Of a DNA stretch of 26,582 bases, positions 8,586 through 14,335 are shown in pieces (within the stretch, counting starts at the first letter, position 1; each line of letters begins with the position of its first letter). The DNA comes from JBAXGE01 sp044344145 (GTDB lineage Bacteria > Planctomycetota > Phycisphaerae > WQYP01), in the NCBI GenBank assembly GCA_044344145.1, contig JBIJDM010000012.1, forward strand, positions 1-26,582, read 5' to 3'. The position numbers were made by a program, and so were the translations under genes. The notes under the pieces are model-generated. The model saw only the letters and a program-made list of their open reading frames with translations. It was not told where the DNA came from and ran no database searches.

Positions 8586-9155
8586 TTAGACGGTTAAACC
8601 TATGGGCGGCAGGTTCACACCCCGGCCCCAGATTTCACGGATTTTCTGACAATAGAACAGATAATTTTCCAGCGGTACATCGGGGGGCACGCGGTGGTCG
8701 GGCATGGGAATGTACCCGCCGCTTTCTACCAGTGGGGTCAGCCGGCGGATTTCGCGTTCGATGGCGGCCGGGCCGTGTTGCAGCAGATGCTTATCCATCC
8801 CGCCCATCATCAGCAGGTCTTTACCGTACTGGGCCCGCAGCTTGACCGGATCGGCATTCCAGGTGCCCACTTCGATGGGGAACATGCAATTGACCCCGGC
8901 CTTCAGCCACAAGGGGATGAGCGAATCAATCAAACCGTCGCAATCCACCCAGATCACATCCACGCCATAGCGCCGCAGCAGACTGGTAATCCGCTGGTAT
9001 TGCGGTACCAGATAGCGTTCGAAATGCGTGGGCGAAAGCAGCGGGCCGGCGTTATAAGCCATATCTTCCCACATCGAGGCACCGTCGAACTTCACCCCGG
9101 CGGCCAGTACGCGTTCCAGCACCGCCACGATGCAGTCGGTCCGGGTCACAACCAT
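8586..9155 (-). CDS. C-terminal half of an interrupted UroD-fold methyltransferase-like gene
   Basis: The 189 residues continue the protein encoded at 9156-9722 in the same frame; only one TAA codon (9156-9158) lies between them. The half contains the core and end of the UroD TIM barrel: FDGASMWEDMAYN, then VDCDGLIDS at the site of the H-x-C motif of zinc-type relatives, then a GGYIPMPDHRVPPDV loop. The ATG at 9153-9155 directly follows the stop, so reinitiation is mechanically possible. I see no ribosome site for it, and an isolated half barrel is unlikely to fold as an active enzyme. Read through, the junction gives a normal helix, DPALFE-x-MVVTRTDCIVAVLE. It may be a recent nonsense mutation, a sequence error, or a split gene. 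Confidence 0.75.
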   Translation of the reverse strand: MVVTRTDCIVAVLERVLAAGVKFDGASMWEDMAYNAGPLLSPTHFERYLVPQYQRITSLLRRYGVDVIWVDCDGLIDSLIPLWLKAGVNCMFPIEVGTWNADPVKLRAQYGKDLLMMGGMDKHLLQHGPAAIEREIRRLTPLVESGGYIPMPDHRVPPDVPLENYLFYCQKIREIWGRGVNLPPIGLTV

Positions 9156-9722
9156 TTATTCAAACAAGGCGGGGTCGTCGTAAACGCACAGGGCCACGTT
9201 TTCCATGCCCATCGCATCGCGGGTACGGCCAAACAGACTTCCGGCGGTGACGAACAGCGGTTCGCTGCGCGGCGCTTGCCACTGGGCGATCCGCTGGTCA
9301 AAATTACGCCAGCGCTCCGGATGATTGGGATCCAAGCGCCACTGGTAATGTTTTTCCCAACTGGCCCGGTCTTCCAACAGGTGGCCTTCATGCTGGGGAA
9401 TCGAGCCCATATATTTCTTGCGCAAGACCCGCACCCCATCCCACTGCTGGACCACTTCGTGATCACCCCGATCTTCCAGCACAATCGTGTCAAAGCAGGG
9501 GCACAAATCAACCGGGAAACCCACTTCCCAGTTCTGATCACCCCCGGCCAGACTGGCATCCAAACCAAAATAACGCTGGGCATTGCGCCGGGTGACGCTG
9601 ACGGGCAGTCCCTGTTTGTGCCACTCGGGGAGGGTTTCGTCCCAGAAACTGAAGTCATACAAAGGGGCCCGGTCTACCGGCTGAAAGTGCATGGTGGCGC
9701 GAAAACGCTCCTGATGGTTCAT
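9156..9722 (-). CDS. N-terminal half of an interrupted UroD-fold methyltransferase-like gene
   Basis: The 188 residues open with MNHQERFRATMHFQPVDRAP, the standard beginning of corrinoid-associated UroD-family proteins, followed by FWDETLPEWHKQGLP. They run to DDPALFE, where TAA (9156-9158) stops the frame mid-barrel. I chose the ATG at 9720-9722 because AAGGAG lies 8 nt upstream. An in-frame TTG up to 9743 gives extra residues that only translate the ribosome site. Together with 8586-9155 it makes one protein of about 378 residues, the usual family length, which argues for a single ancestral gene. The protein is related to the upstream paralogue at 9809-10891. Confidence 0.78.
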   Translation of the reverse strand: MNHQERFRATMHFQPVDRAPLYDFSFWDETLPEWHKQGLPVSVTRRNAQRYFGLDASLAGGDQNWEVGFPVDLCPCFDTIVLEDRGDHEVVQQWDGVRVLRKKYMGSIPQHEGHLLEDRASWEKHYQWRLDPNHPERWRNFDQRIAQWQAPRSEPLFVTAGSLFGRTRDAMGMENVALCVYDDPALFE

Positions 9723-9750
9723 CTCAATTGCTCCTTGATGCAAGCGCCTC

Positions 9751-9768
9751 TACCGTCCGCTGACGGTA
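9751..9768 (-). promoter_or_regulatory. Perfect small hairpin in the leader between two UroD-family genes
   Basis: TACCGTC (9751-9757) and GACGGTA (9762-9768) form a perfect 7-bp stem with a 4-base loop. It lies in the 86-base gap between two co-directional UroD-family genes, 28 nt before the start codon at 9722. No T-run follows on either strand, so it is not a standard intrinsic terminator. It could be an mRNA processing or stability element, an attenuator or an operator. Confidence 0.4.
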
Positions 9769-9808
9769 ACAAGGCTGGGTTCCTTAACTCAATACCACAC
9801 GGCATGGC

Positions 9809-10891
9809 TCAATAGCACCCATGCTTTTTAACCAATTCAATGATCCCTTGGTAGGTTTTCCAGCTTACCTGCGGGGGCACGCTGTGATCACTGTGGTAGA
9901 CGTATCCTTTGGTCTGTTTGCCCGCAGTGAATTTGCTGATGATCTCGGCCTCGATGGCGGCCAGGTCATTATCCTTCATGATCATGACGTCTATATTGCC
10001 AAAAAATGCCATTTTGGTGCCATATTTGGGGCATAGTTTGCGTATGTCCATGTTGGCTTTGCATTCGATGGGCTGGAAACAATCGAAACCCGCTTCCAGA
10101 TACAGGTCCATCACCCCATTGACATCGCCGTCGGTGTGGTAAATGAACTTCATCCGGTGGGCATGGGCCCAGTCCGCCAGCCGCTTGTGGTCCGGCCAGA
10201 TTTGTTCGCGGTACATTTTAGGCGAACAGAACGTCGCGGTTTTGAACGCCATATCGCCATAAATCCACAGTCCATCGGGCTGTATGCCCGTGGCCATGAC
10301 GGCGTCAAAATTCTGCAGCAGTATATCGGTAAAAGTACGCGACACATCCTGCACCCACTCCGGGTCCTCGGCCATGGCGATCATGGTGTTTTCATCGCCC
10401 ATGAGCTTGCGGGTTTCTTCAAAACTCTCCACCCCGGTCAGATGGGTCCATTGGCCGGCCGCGCGGGCGCGCTGGTAATTGCGCACAATCTCAGGCACTT
10501 TAATTTGCTGGGCGTTTTTAATGAAGGCGGGCTTGTAAATGGTCTCCCACTTTTCCCGACTGTCACAGTCAAAGCCCAGATGTTCGGGTGTGCCTGATTT
10601 GAAACGCCAGTAGCGTACGAGTTGGCCGTGTTCATCGCGTACCACTTTGGTGTCGGCGGTTTCTTCCACCACGTGTTCGGTGCCGGGAAAGGGGGAGGGC
10701 CAAAGCCAGTTCAGTCCCGCAAAGTCCGATTCCAGCAGGCGGAGCACTTCTTCCTGCCCGCCGCTTAGACCTTCCATTTTCCAGCGGGCAATGGTTTCCG
10801 GCCAGAACGATTCATGGCGCGGAATGCGGTCCTGATCCTGCCGGGCAAACATCCGGTTGACGCGTTCCTGCGCTGTGAGTACGGTGGCCAT
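9809..10891 (-). CDS. UroD-fold methyltransferase-like protein
   Basis: This 360-residue UroD-superfamily protein follows the corrinoid protein gene by 42 bases on the same strand. It begins TAQERVNRMFARQDQDRIPR, with FWPETIARWKMEGL close behind, and is the closest relative here of the interrupted gene downstream. At the zinc-motif position it has H252-T-D254-G-D256, an H-x-D variant in place of H-x-C. The loop YVYHSDHSVPPQV holds the late His of the barrel. Direct adjacency to the corrinoid protein gene suggests it is the substrate:corrinoid methyltransferase (MT1 role). The methyl donor cannot be read from sequence. A GAGGT ribosome-like site lies just before the ATG. Confidence 0.83.
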   Translation of the reverse strand: MATVLTAQERVNRMFARQDQDRIPRHESFWPETIARWKMEGLSGGQEEVLRLLESDFAGLNWLWPSPFPGTEHVVEETADTKVVRDEHGQLVRYWRFKSGTPEHLGFDCDSREKWETIYKPAFIKNAQQIKVPEIVRNYQRARAAGQWTHLTGVESFEETRKLMGDENTMIAMAEDPEWVQDVSRTFTDILLQNFDAVMATGIQPDGLWIYGDMAFKTATFCSPKMYREQIWPDHKRLADWAHAHRMKFIYHTDGDVNGVMDLYLEAGFDCFQPIECKANMDIRKLCPKYGTKMAFFGNIDVMIMKDNDLAAIEAEIISKFTAGKQTKGYVYHSDHSVPPQVSWKTYQGIIELVKKHGCY

Positions 10892-10933
10892 GGCTACCTC
10901 GTGAGGGGCAGAAGGTTGGCAGCGTGCGGCAAC

Positions 10934-11563
10934 TTACGCGGCCACCAGCTTGCGCACCAGATCCACCGCACTGGCCGCATCGGGCGAGAAGCCGTCCGCG
11001 CCGATATCCCGGGCAAACTCCGCGGTAATCGGGGCGCCACCAATCAGGATTTTGACCTCGTTCAGTCCGGCGCTGCGCAATGCAACGACGGTTTCCTTCA
11101 TCGCGGGCATGGTCGTGGTCAGCAGGGCCGACAGGCCGACCACATGGGCGTGATGTTCCTTGACGGCGGCGACAAACTTATCCGGGGCCACATTGGTCCC
11201 CAGATCCACGACCCGGAAATTGGCGCCCTTCCACATCATGGCCACCAGATTCTTGCCGATGTCGTGTAGATCGCCCTGCACGGTGCCGATGACGGCGGTG
11301 AATTCGGGCGTGATGCCGGCTTTGACCAAAACGGGTTCCAGAATCAGCATGGCTTCTTTCATGGCCCGGCTGGCAATCAACATTTCCGGCACAAAGATTT
11401 CATTGCGCTGGAATTTCGCACCGACCTGATCCATACCCAGCACCAGGGCATCGAGAATGGTCCGGGGCGATACTCCTGCGGCCACGGCTTCGGTGACCAG
11501 ACGTTTGGCTTCATTACGATTGCCACCATTGATGGCCTGCGTGAGGGCGCTAAGATCGGACAT
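10934..11563 (-). CDS. Methyltransferase cognate corrinoid protein (B12-binding)
   Basis: This 209-residue protein has the two-domain form of MtaC/MtbC/MttC-type corrinoid proteins and of the B12 module of MetH: an N-terminal helical cap (about 1-85) and a C-terminal Rossmann-type B12-binding domain. The base-on ligand motif is clear: D98-L-H100-D-I-G103, in which His100 replaces the lower axial ligand of cobalt. GLSALLTTTMPAM and ILIGGAPIT are the further cofactor-binding segments. It carries the methyl group on cobalt between methyltransferases. The start at 11563 is chosen because AGGAG lies 7 nt upstream; upstream in-frame codons lack a ribosome site. It is the first gene of the leftward set and the only corrinoid protein seen, so all the UroD paralogues may share it. 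Confidence 0.93.
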   Translation of the reverse strand: MSDLSALTQAINGGNRNEAKRLVTEAVAAGVSPRTILDALVLGMDQVGAKFQRNEIFVPEMLIASRAMKEAMLILEPVLVKAGITPEFTAVIGTVQGDLHDIGKNLVAMMWKGANFRVVDLGTNVAPDKFVAAVKEHHAHVVGLSALLTTTMPAMKETVVALRSAGLNEVKILIGGAPITAEFARDIGADGFSPDAASAVDLVRKLVAA

Positions 11564-11599
11564 GAAATTTCTCCTGCAATGAATGGGTTCCTGCCGAAA

Positions 11600-11628
11600 C
11601 ATATAGCAGACTTATCAGTCGCTATATG
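11600..11628. promoter_or_regulatory. 29-bp dyad (operator or RNA hairpin) at the start of the corrinoid operon
   Basis: Outer arms CATATAGC (11600-11607) and GCTATATG (11621-11628) are perfectly complementary. Inner arms GACT (11609-11612) and AGTC (11617-11620) extend them, leaving one unpaired A and a 4-base loop. The dyad covers about +1 to +25 of the predicted leftward transcript and ends 37 nt before the corrinoid gene. It would serve as a repressor operator or as a strong 5' mRNA hairpin. No T-run makes it an obvious terminator. Confidence 0.6.
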
Positions 11629-11631
11629 GGC

Positions 11632-11661
11632 AATATAACCCCCCACGGGCGGGGTTGTCCA
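11632..11661 (-). promoter_or_regulatory. Candidate promoter of the corrinoid/UroD operon
   Basis: On the minus strand TGGACA (11656-11661, one mismatch to TTGACA) is followed after 18 bases by TATATT (11632-11637, one mismatch to TATAAT). Transcription should start near 11625, giving a leader of about 62 nt before the ATG at 11563. The spacer itself is an inverted repeat: AACCCC at 11637-11642 and GGGGTT at 11651-11656. It may bind a regulator between the two boxes. Confidence 0.5.
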
Positions 11662-11710
11662 CAAGAACGCGACTTTCTATCTGCGTAAACCCGTTGAAAT
11701 AGCCGTAAAT

Positions 11711-11719
11711 TGCTATAAT
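11711..11719 (+). promoter_or_regulatory. Extended -10 promoter giving a probable leaderless DUF1638 transcript
   Basis: A consensus TATAAT (11714-11719) is preceded by TG plus one base (11711-11713), the extended -10 form. The only -35-like element, TTGAAA at 11694-11699, is 14 bases away and too close for standard spacing. The -10 box ends 7 bases before the ATG at 11727, so the start codon would be at or within a base of the transcript 5' end. No ribosome site is present. Confidence 0.55.
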
Positions 11720-11726
11720 CAGAACC

Positions 11727-12497
11727 ATGGCTGACACCACTCATCCTCGCGTCGCCCTCATTCTCTGTGATGTATTGGGGGAAGAATTTACCGTCCTGAC
11801 CCGGTCGCGCCTGCATGTGGTGCATGTCGAAACTTTGGCCCAGGGGCTGCACAATACCCCGGCCCTGCTCCGCAGCACGCTGCAGGAGGCGATTACCAAA
11901 ATCGAGGCTATGCCGCTGGGGATCGAGGCGATTGTGCTGGGGTATGGCCTGTGTTCCCGTGGTACCGAAGCGGTCACCACCCGCAGGGCCAAACTGGTAT
12001 TGCCCCGGGCCCACGATTGCATCACGCTCCTGCTGGGCAGCAAAGAACGGTACCGCGATTACGTCCGGGCGCATCCCGGTTGCTACTGGTATTCGCCCGG
12101 CTGGAATCGTTGCCACACGCCGCCGGGCCCGGAACGTTATGACAGGCTCAAAGCCGAATACACCGCCAAGTTCGGGCCCGAAGATGCCGAATTTCTCATG
12201 GAGAATGAGCAGGCTTGGTTTACCCAATATACGCTGGCAACCTATGTGGATGTCGGCCTAACTGATATTAATAACGTAAATAATGATATCAAATATACGC
12301 AGTCTTGTGCGCAATGGCTTAACTGGCAATTTGATCGCCAACATGGTTCACCGGCATTATTAATTGCCTTGTTGGATGGCCCCTGGTCTGATGACGCATT
12401 TTTGGTTTTAGAACCCGGCCAATCTGCGGTTCTGACCGCCGATGATCAGGTGGTCACGGCGGTGGGTCTGCCCTCGGGCGGGAGTGTGTTACCATGA
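11727..12497 (+). CDS. DUF1638 domain protein linked to corrinoid methyltransferases
   Basis: This 256-residue protein has the DUF1638 pattern: an N-terminal LILCDVLGEE strand, GYGLCSRG, then PRAHDCITLLLGS and a PGCYWYSPGW segment. The conserved Cys and His residues (C in GLCS, H-D-C) suggest a metal or cofactor site. The biochemical role of the family is not established to my knowledge; its members often sit beside corrinoid methyltransferase and activator genes, as here. No signal peptide or membrane segment is seen, so it should be cytoplasmic. It is probably translated without a leader (see the -10 at 11714). It overlaps the RACo-like gene by ATGA, which implies coupled translation and a shared function. 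A short AT-rich stretch around 12262-12302 encodes an Asn-rich loop. Confidence 0.85.
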   Translation: MADTTHPRVALILCDVLGEEFTVLTRSRLHVVHVETLAQGLHNTPALLRSTLQEAITKIEAMPLGIEAIVLGYGLCSRGTEAVTTRRAKLVLPRAHDCITLLLGSKERYRDYVRAHPGCYWYSPGWNRCHTPPGPERYDRLKAEYTAKFGPEDAEFLMENEQAWFTQYTLATYVDVGLTDINNVNNDIKYTQSCAQWLNWQFDRQHGSPALLIALLDGPWSDDAFLVLEPGQSAVLTADDQVVTAVGLPSGGSVLP

Positions 12498-14143
12498 CGC
12501 ACCCGGTTCGCAGCCACATCCTGCAGGTTGAGCAACCCGATACCCCCATCCGCGACATCACGCTGACCGCCGACACCGATCATCAGGTCCTCAGTACCGT
12601 GCTGCATGACCACGGGATTCCGCTCAATACTCGCTGTGGGGGGCGCGGCCTGTGTGATGCCTGTACGGTGCAAATACGCAACGGGCCCCATGCCGGCAGC
12701 GCGATCAAAGCCTGTCTGGTCAAAATCTGCGACCTGCCCAATAGCGCTACCACCCACATTCGTATCCCGGCCCGTTCCAGTTTGCGCTATCGGCCCCAAA
12801 TCGTCACCGAGTGGCGGGTCAATATTCCCTGTGGCCATGATCCGCTGTATGTGCCCACGCCGGAGGAAACCACCCCGCTGGGCGTAGCAGTGGATATCGG
12901 CACCACCACGGTGGCCATCCTGCTGGTGGATTTGCGCACGGGTCAGGTATTGGGCCAATCGGCCATGTTCAACGAACAGATGAAACTGGGCGATGATGTG
13001 GTGACCCGCATCAATCTGTGTCTGACGGACCCCGCCATGCTTGCGCGGCTGCAGCAGGCCATCATCGAGCATACGCTCTACCCGCTGTTACGCGGCGCGC
13101 TGGCCAAACTGGACGCCAGCTTGAATCAGGTTCGTTGTTTCACCATCGCGGGCAATACCACCATGCTGCATCTGCTGGCGGGGGTGAATCCCGGCCCGAT
13201 GGGTATAGCGCCTTTCACGCCGGTGTTTCTGGCCCATAAGGTAATTCCGGCTCAGGAATTATTCCCCGCGCTGGCGCTTCCGGCCAGTGTGCAGGTGCAT
13301 TTGCTCCCTTCGGCTTCCGCCTATGTCGGAGCGGACTTGACCGCTGGGGTGATCGCCAGTGGCATGTACTATGACGAAGGTCCCTGTCTGTTGGTGGATG
13401 TGGGTACCAATGGCGAAATCATTCTTAAACATCAGGGGCAATTCTGGGGTTGTGCCACGGCGGCCGGGCCGGCCTTTGAAGGTGCGGGCTTGTACTGCGG
13501 TATGCGGGCGGGCACCGGGGCGATTTCCGGTATTCGGCTGGCCGGAGTGGGCGCAAATTTTGTGGTTCAGACGGCCATTATCGGTCCCGCCCAGAGAATT
13601 CCGGCGGGACTATGTGGGTCGGCCTATGTGGATTTTCTGGCCCAAGGCCGGGCTGTGGGATTGTTGGGGGCGCAAGGTAGATTTAATCCGGACTTTGACG
13701 CCGACGGTCATGTGATTCCCTGGGAAAAGGGAATGGATAAAGCCTTCCAACTCGGTATGACCGGCGATTCCAAACCCATTGTGATCTCGCAGCGTGATAT
13801 CGCCAGTCTGCTGCAGGCCAAGGCCGCCATCGCGGCAGGGATTCTGACGCTGTTAAATCAGGTCGGGATTACTCCCGCCGACATTAAGACCGTGTATCTG
13901 GCCGGGGGCTTTGGTACCAAGATGAATGTCGCCCATGCGCTGGCTTGCGGCTTGCTGCCGGGCTTTACCGAAGCTCAAATCCAACCGGTGGGTAATACCG
14001 CGCTAGCGGGGGCGTATCTCGCGTTGCTGGATCAGTCCTTATTGGCGGAAATGAAAACCGTGGGCGAACAACTGCAGATTGTGGAATTGAACCACGATCC
14101 CAATTTTGAAGATACCTATATCGATCAACTTAGCTTGCCTTAA
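12494..14143 (+). CDS. RACo/RamA-like reductive activator of corrinoid proteins (2Fe-2S + DUF4445/ASKHA)
   Basis: These proteins use electrons and ATP to reduce corrinoid cobalt from the inactive Co(II) to Co(I). The 549 residues carry an N-terminal ferredoxin-like 2Fe-2S domain with C48-x5-C54-x2-C57 and C74, then a linker region. An ASKHA-type ATPase follows, with phosphate loops V-D134-I-G-T-T-T139, IAGNTTMLHLL and LLVDVGTNGEIIL, and a final GGFGTKMNVAHAL adenosine motif. A 2Fe-2S domain fits RACo-type activators rather than the 4Fe-4S methanogen RamA type. The gene starts in the ATGA overlap with the DUF1638 gene and is divergent from the corrinoid protein operon, its likely target. Length and domain order are normal. 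No lesion is seen. Confidence 0.92.
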   Translation: MTHPVRSHILQVEQPDTPIRDITLTADTDHQVLSTVLHDHGIPLNTRCGGRGLCDACTVQIRNGPHAGSAIKACLVKICDLPNSATTHIRIPARSSLRYRPQIVTEWRVNIPCGHDPLYVPTPEETTPLGVAVDIGTTTVAILLVDLRTGQVLGQSAMFNEQMKLGDDVVTRINLCLTDPAMLARLQQAIIEHTLYPLLRGALAKLDASLNQVRCFTIAGNTTMLHLLAGVNPGPMGIAPFTPVFLAHKVIPAQELFPALALPASVQVHLLPSASAYVGADLTAGVIASGMYYDEGPCLLVDVGTNGEIILKHQGQFWGCATAAGPAFEGAGLYCGMRAGTGAISGIRLAGVGANFVVQTAIIGPAQRIPAGLCGSAYVDFLAQGRAVGLLGAQGRFNPDFDADGHVIPWEKGMDKAFQLGMTGDSKPIVISQRDIASLLQAKAAIAAGILTLLNQVGITPADIKTVYLAGGFGTKMNVAHALACGLLPGFTEAQIQPVGNTALAGAYLALLDQSLLAEMKTVGEQLQIVELNHDPNFEDTYIDQLSLP

Positions 14144-14161
14144 GCCCCAACCTTGCGGCTT
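14142..14161 (+). terminator. Weak hairpin after the activator gene
   Basis: AAGCC (14142-14146) pairs with GGCTT (14157-14161). CAA and TTG inside extend the stem across one C-C mismatch around a 2-base loop. It starts at the stop codon of the activator gene. No T-run follows, so termination would be weak or factor-dependent. Confidence 0.3.
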
Positions 14162-14175
14162 GTCTGCTGGCCATA

Positions 14176-14190
14176 ACAATGTGATATTGT
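14176..14190. promoter_or_regulatory. Dyad ACAAT-N5-ATTGT upstream of the DUF4159 gene
   Basis: Perfect 5-bp half-sites flank a 5-base centre in the AT-rich 192-base gap before the DUF4159 gene. The size and symmetry suit a helix-turn-helix operator. It lies just upstream of the tandem promoter-like elements. Confidence 0.3.
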
Positions 14191-14213
14191 CCGCGAAAAC
14201 GGCATATTTATAT

Positions 14214-14272
14214 TTTACTGAGGTTTTATCACAATATATACTATTGCAGGCCCATTGTAAACCGTATATACT
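14214..14272 (+). promoter_or_regulatory. Two tandem promoter-like elements before the DUF4159 gene
   Basis: TTTACT (14214-14219), 17 bases, TATACT (14237-14242) forms one pair. TTGCAG (14244-14249), 17 bases, TATACT (14267-14272) forms a second pair exactly 30 bases downstream. Both -10 boxes sit in a repeated TATATACT. The -35 boxes are only partial matches. The ribosome site AAGGGA lies 9 nt before the ATG at 14336, giving a leader of about 55-85 nt. Confidence 0.45.
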
Positions 14273-14335
14273 TGTTTTAAGCGTCGTTTACGGTGTGGTC
14301 GAGGACTGGTGCGGACTACTAAGGGATGCCTGACA

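Noticed and set aside
9156..9158. Recoding of the in-frame stop as pyrrolysine, as in some methylamine methyltransferases
   Set aside because: The codon is TAA, whereas pyrrolysine uses TAG, and UroD-fold enzymes are not pyrrolysine proteins.
8694..9815. 373-residue open frame antisense to the interrupted UroD-family gene
   Set aside because: It reads as the mirror of the UroD coding sequence, with His/Gln/Gly-rich composition and no recognisable domain; the minus-strand halves match a family end to end.
6302..10891. Haem biosynthesis (HemE) gene cluster
   Set aside because: The proteins are UroD-fold but lack the HemE N-terminal Arg-rich signature; four divergent copies beside a corrinoid protein and activator fit methyl transfer.
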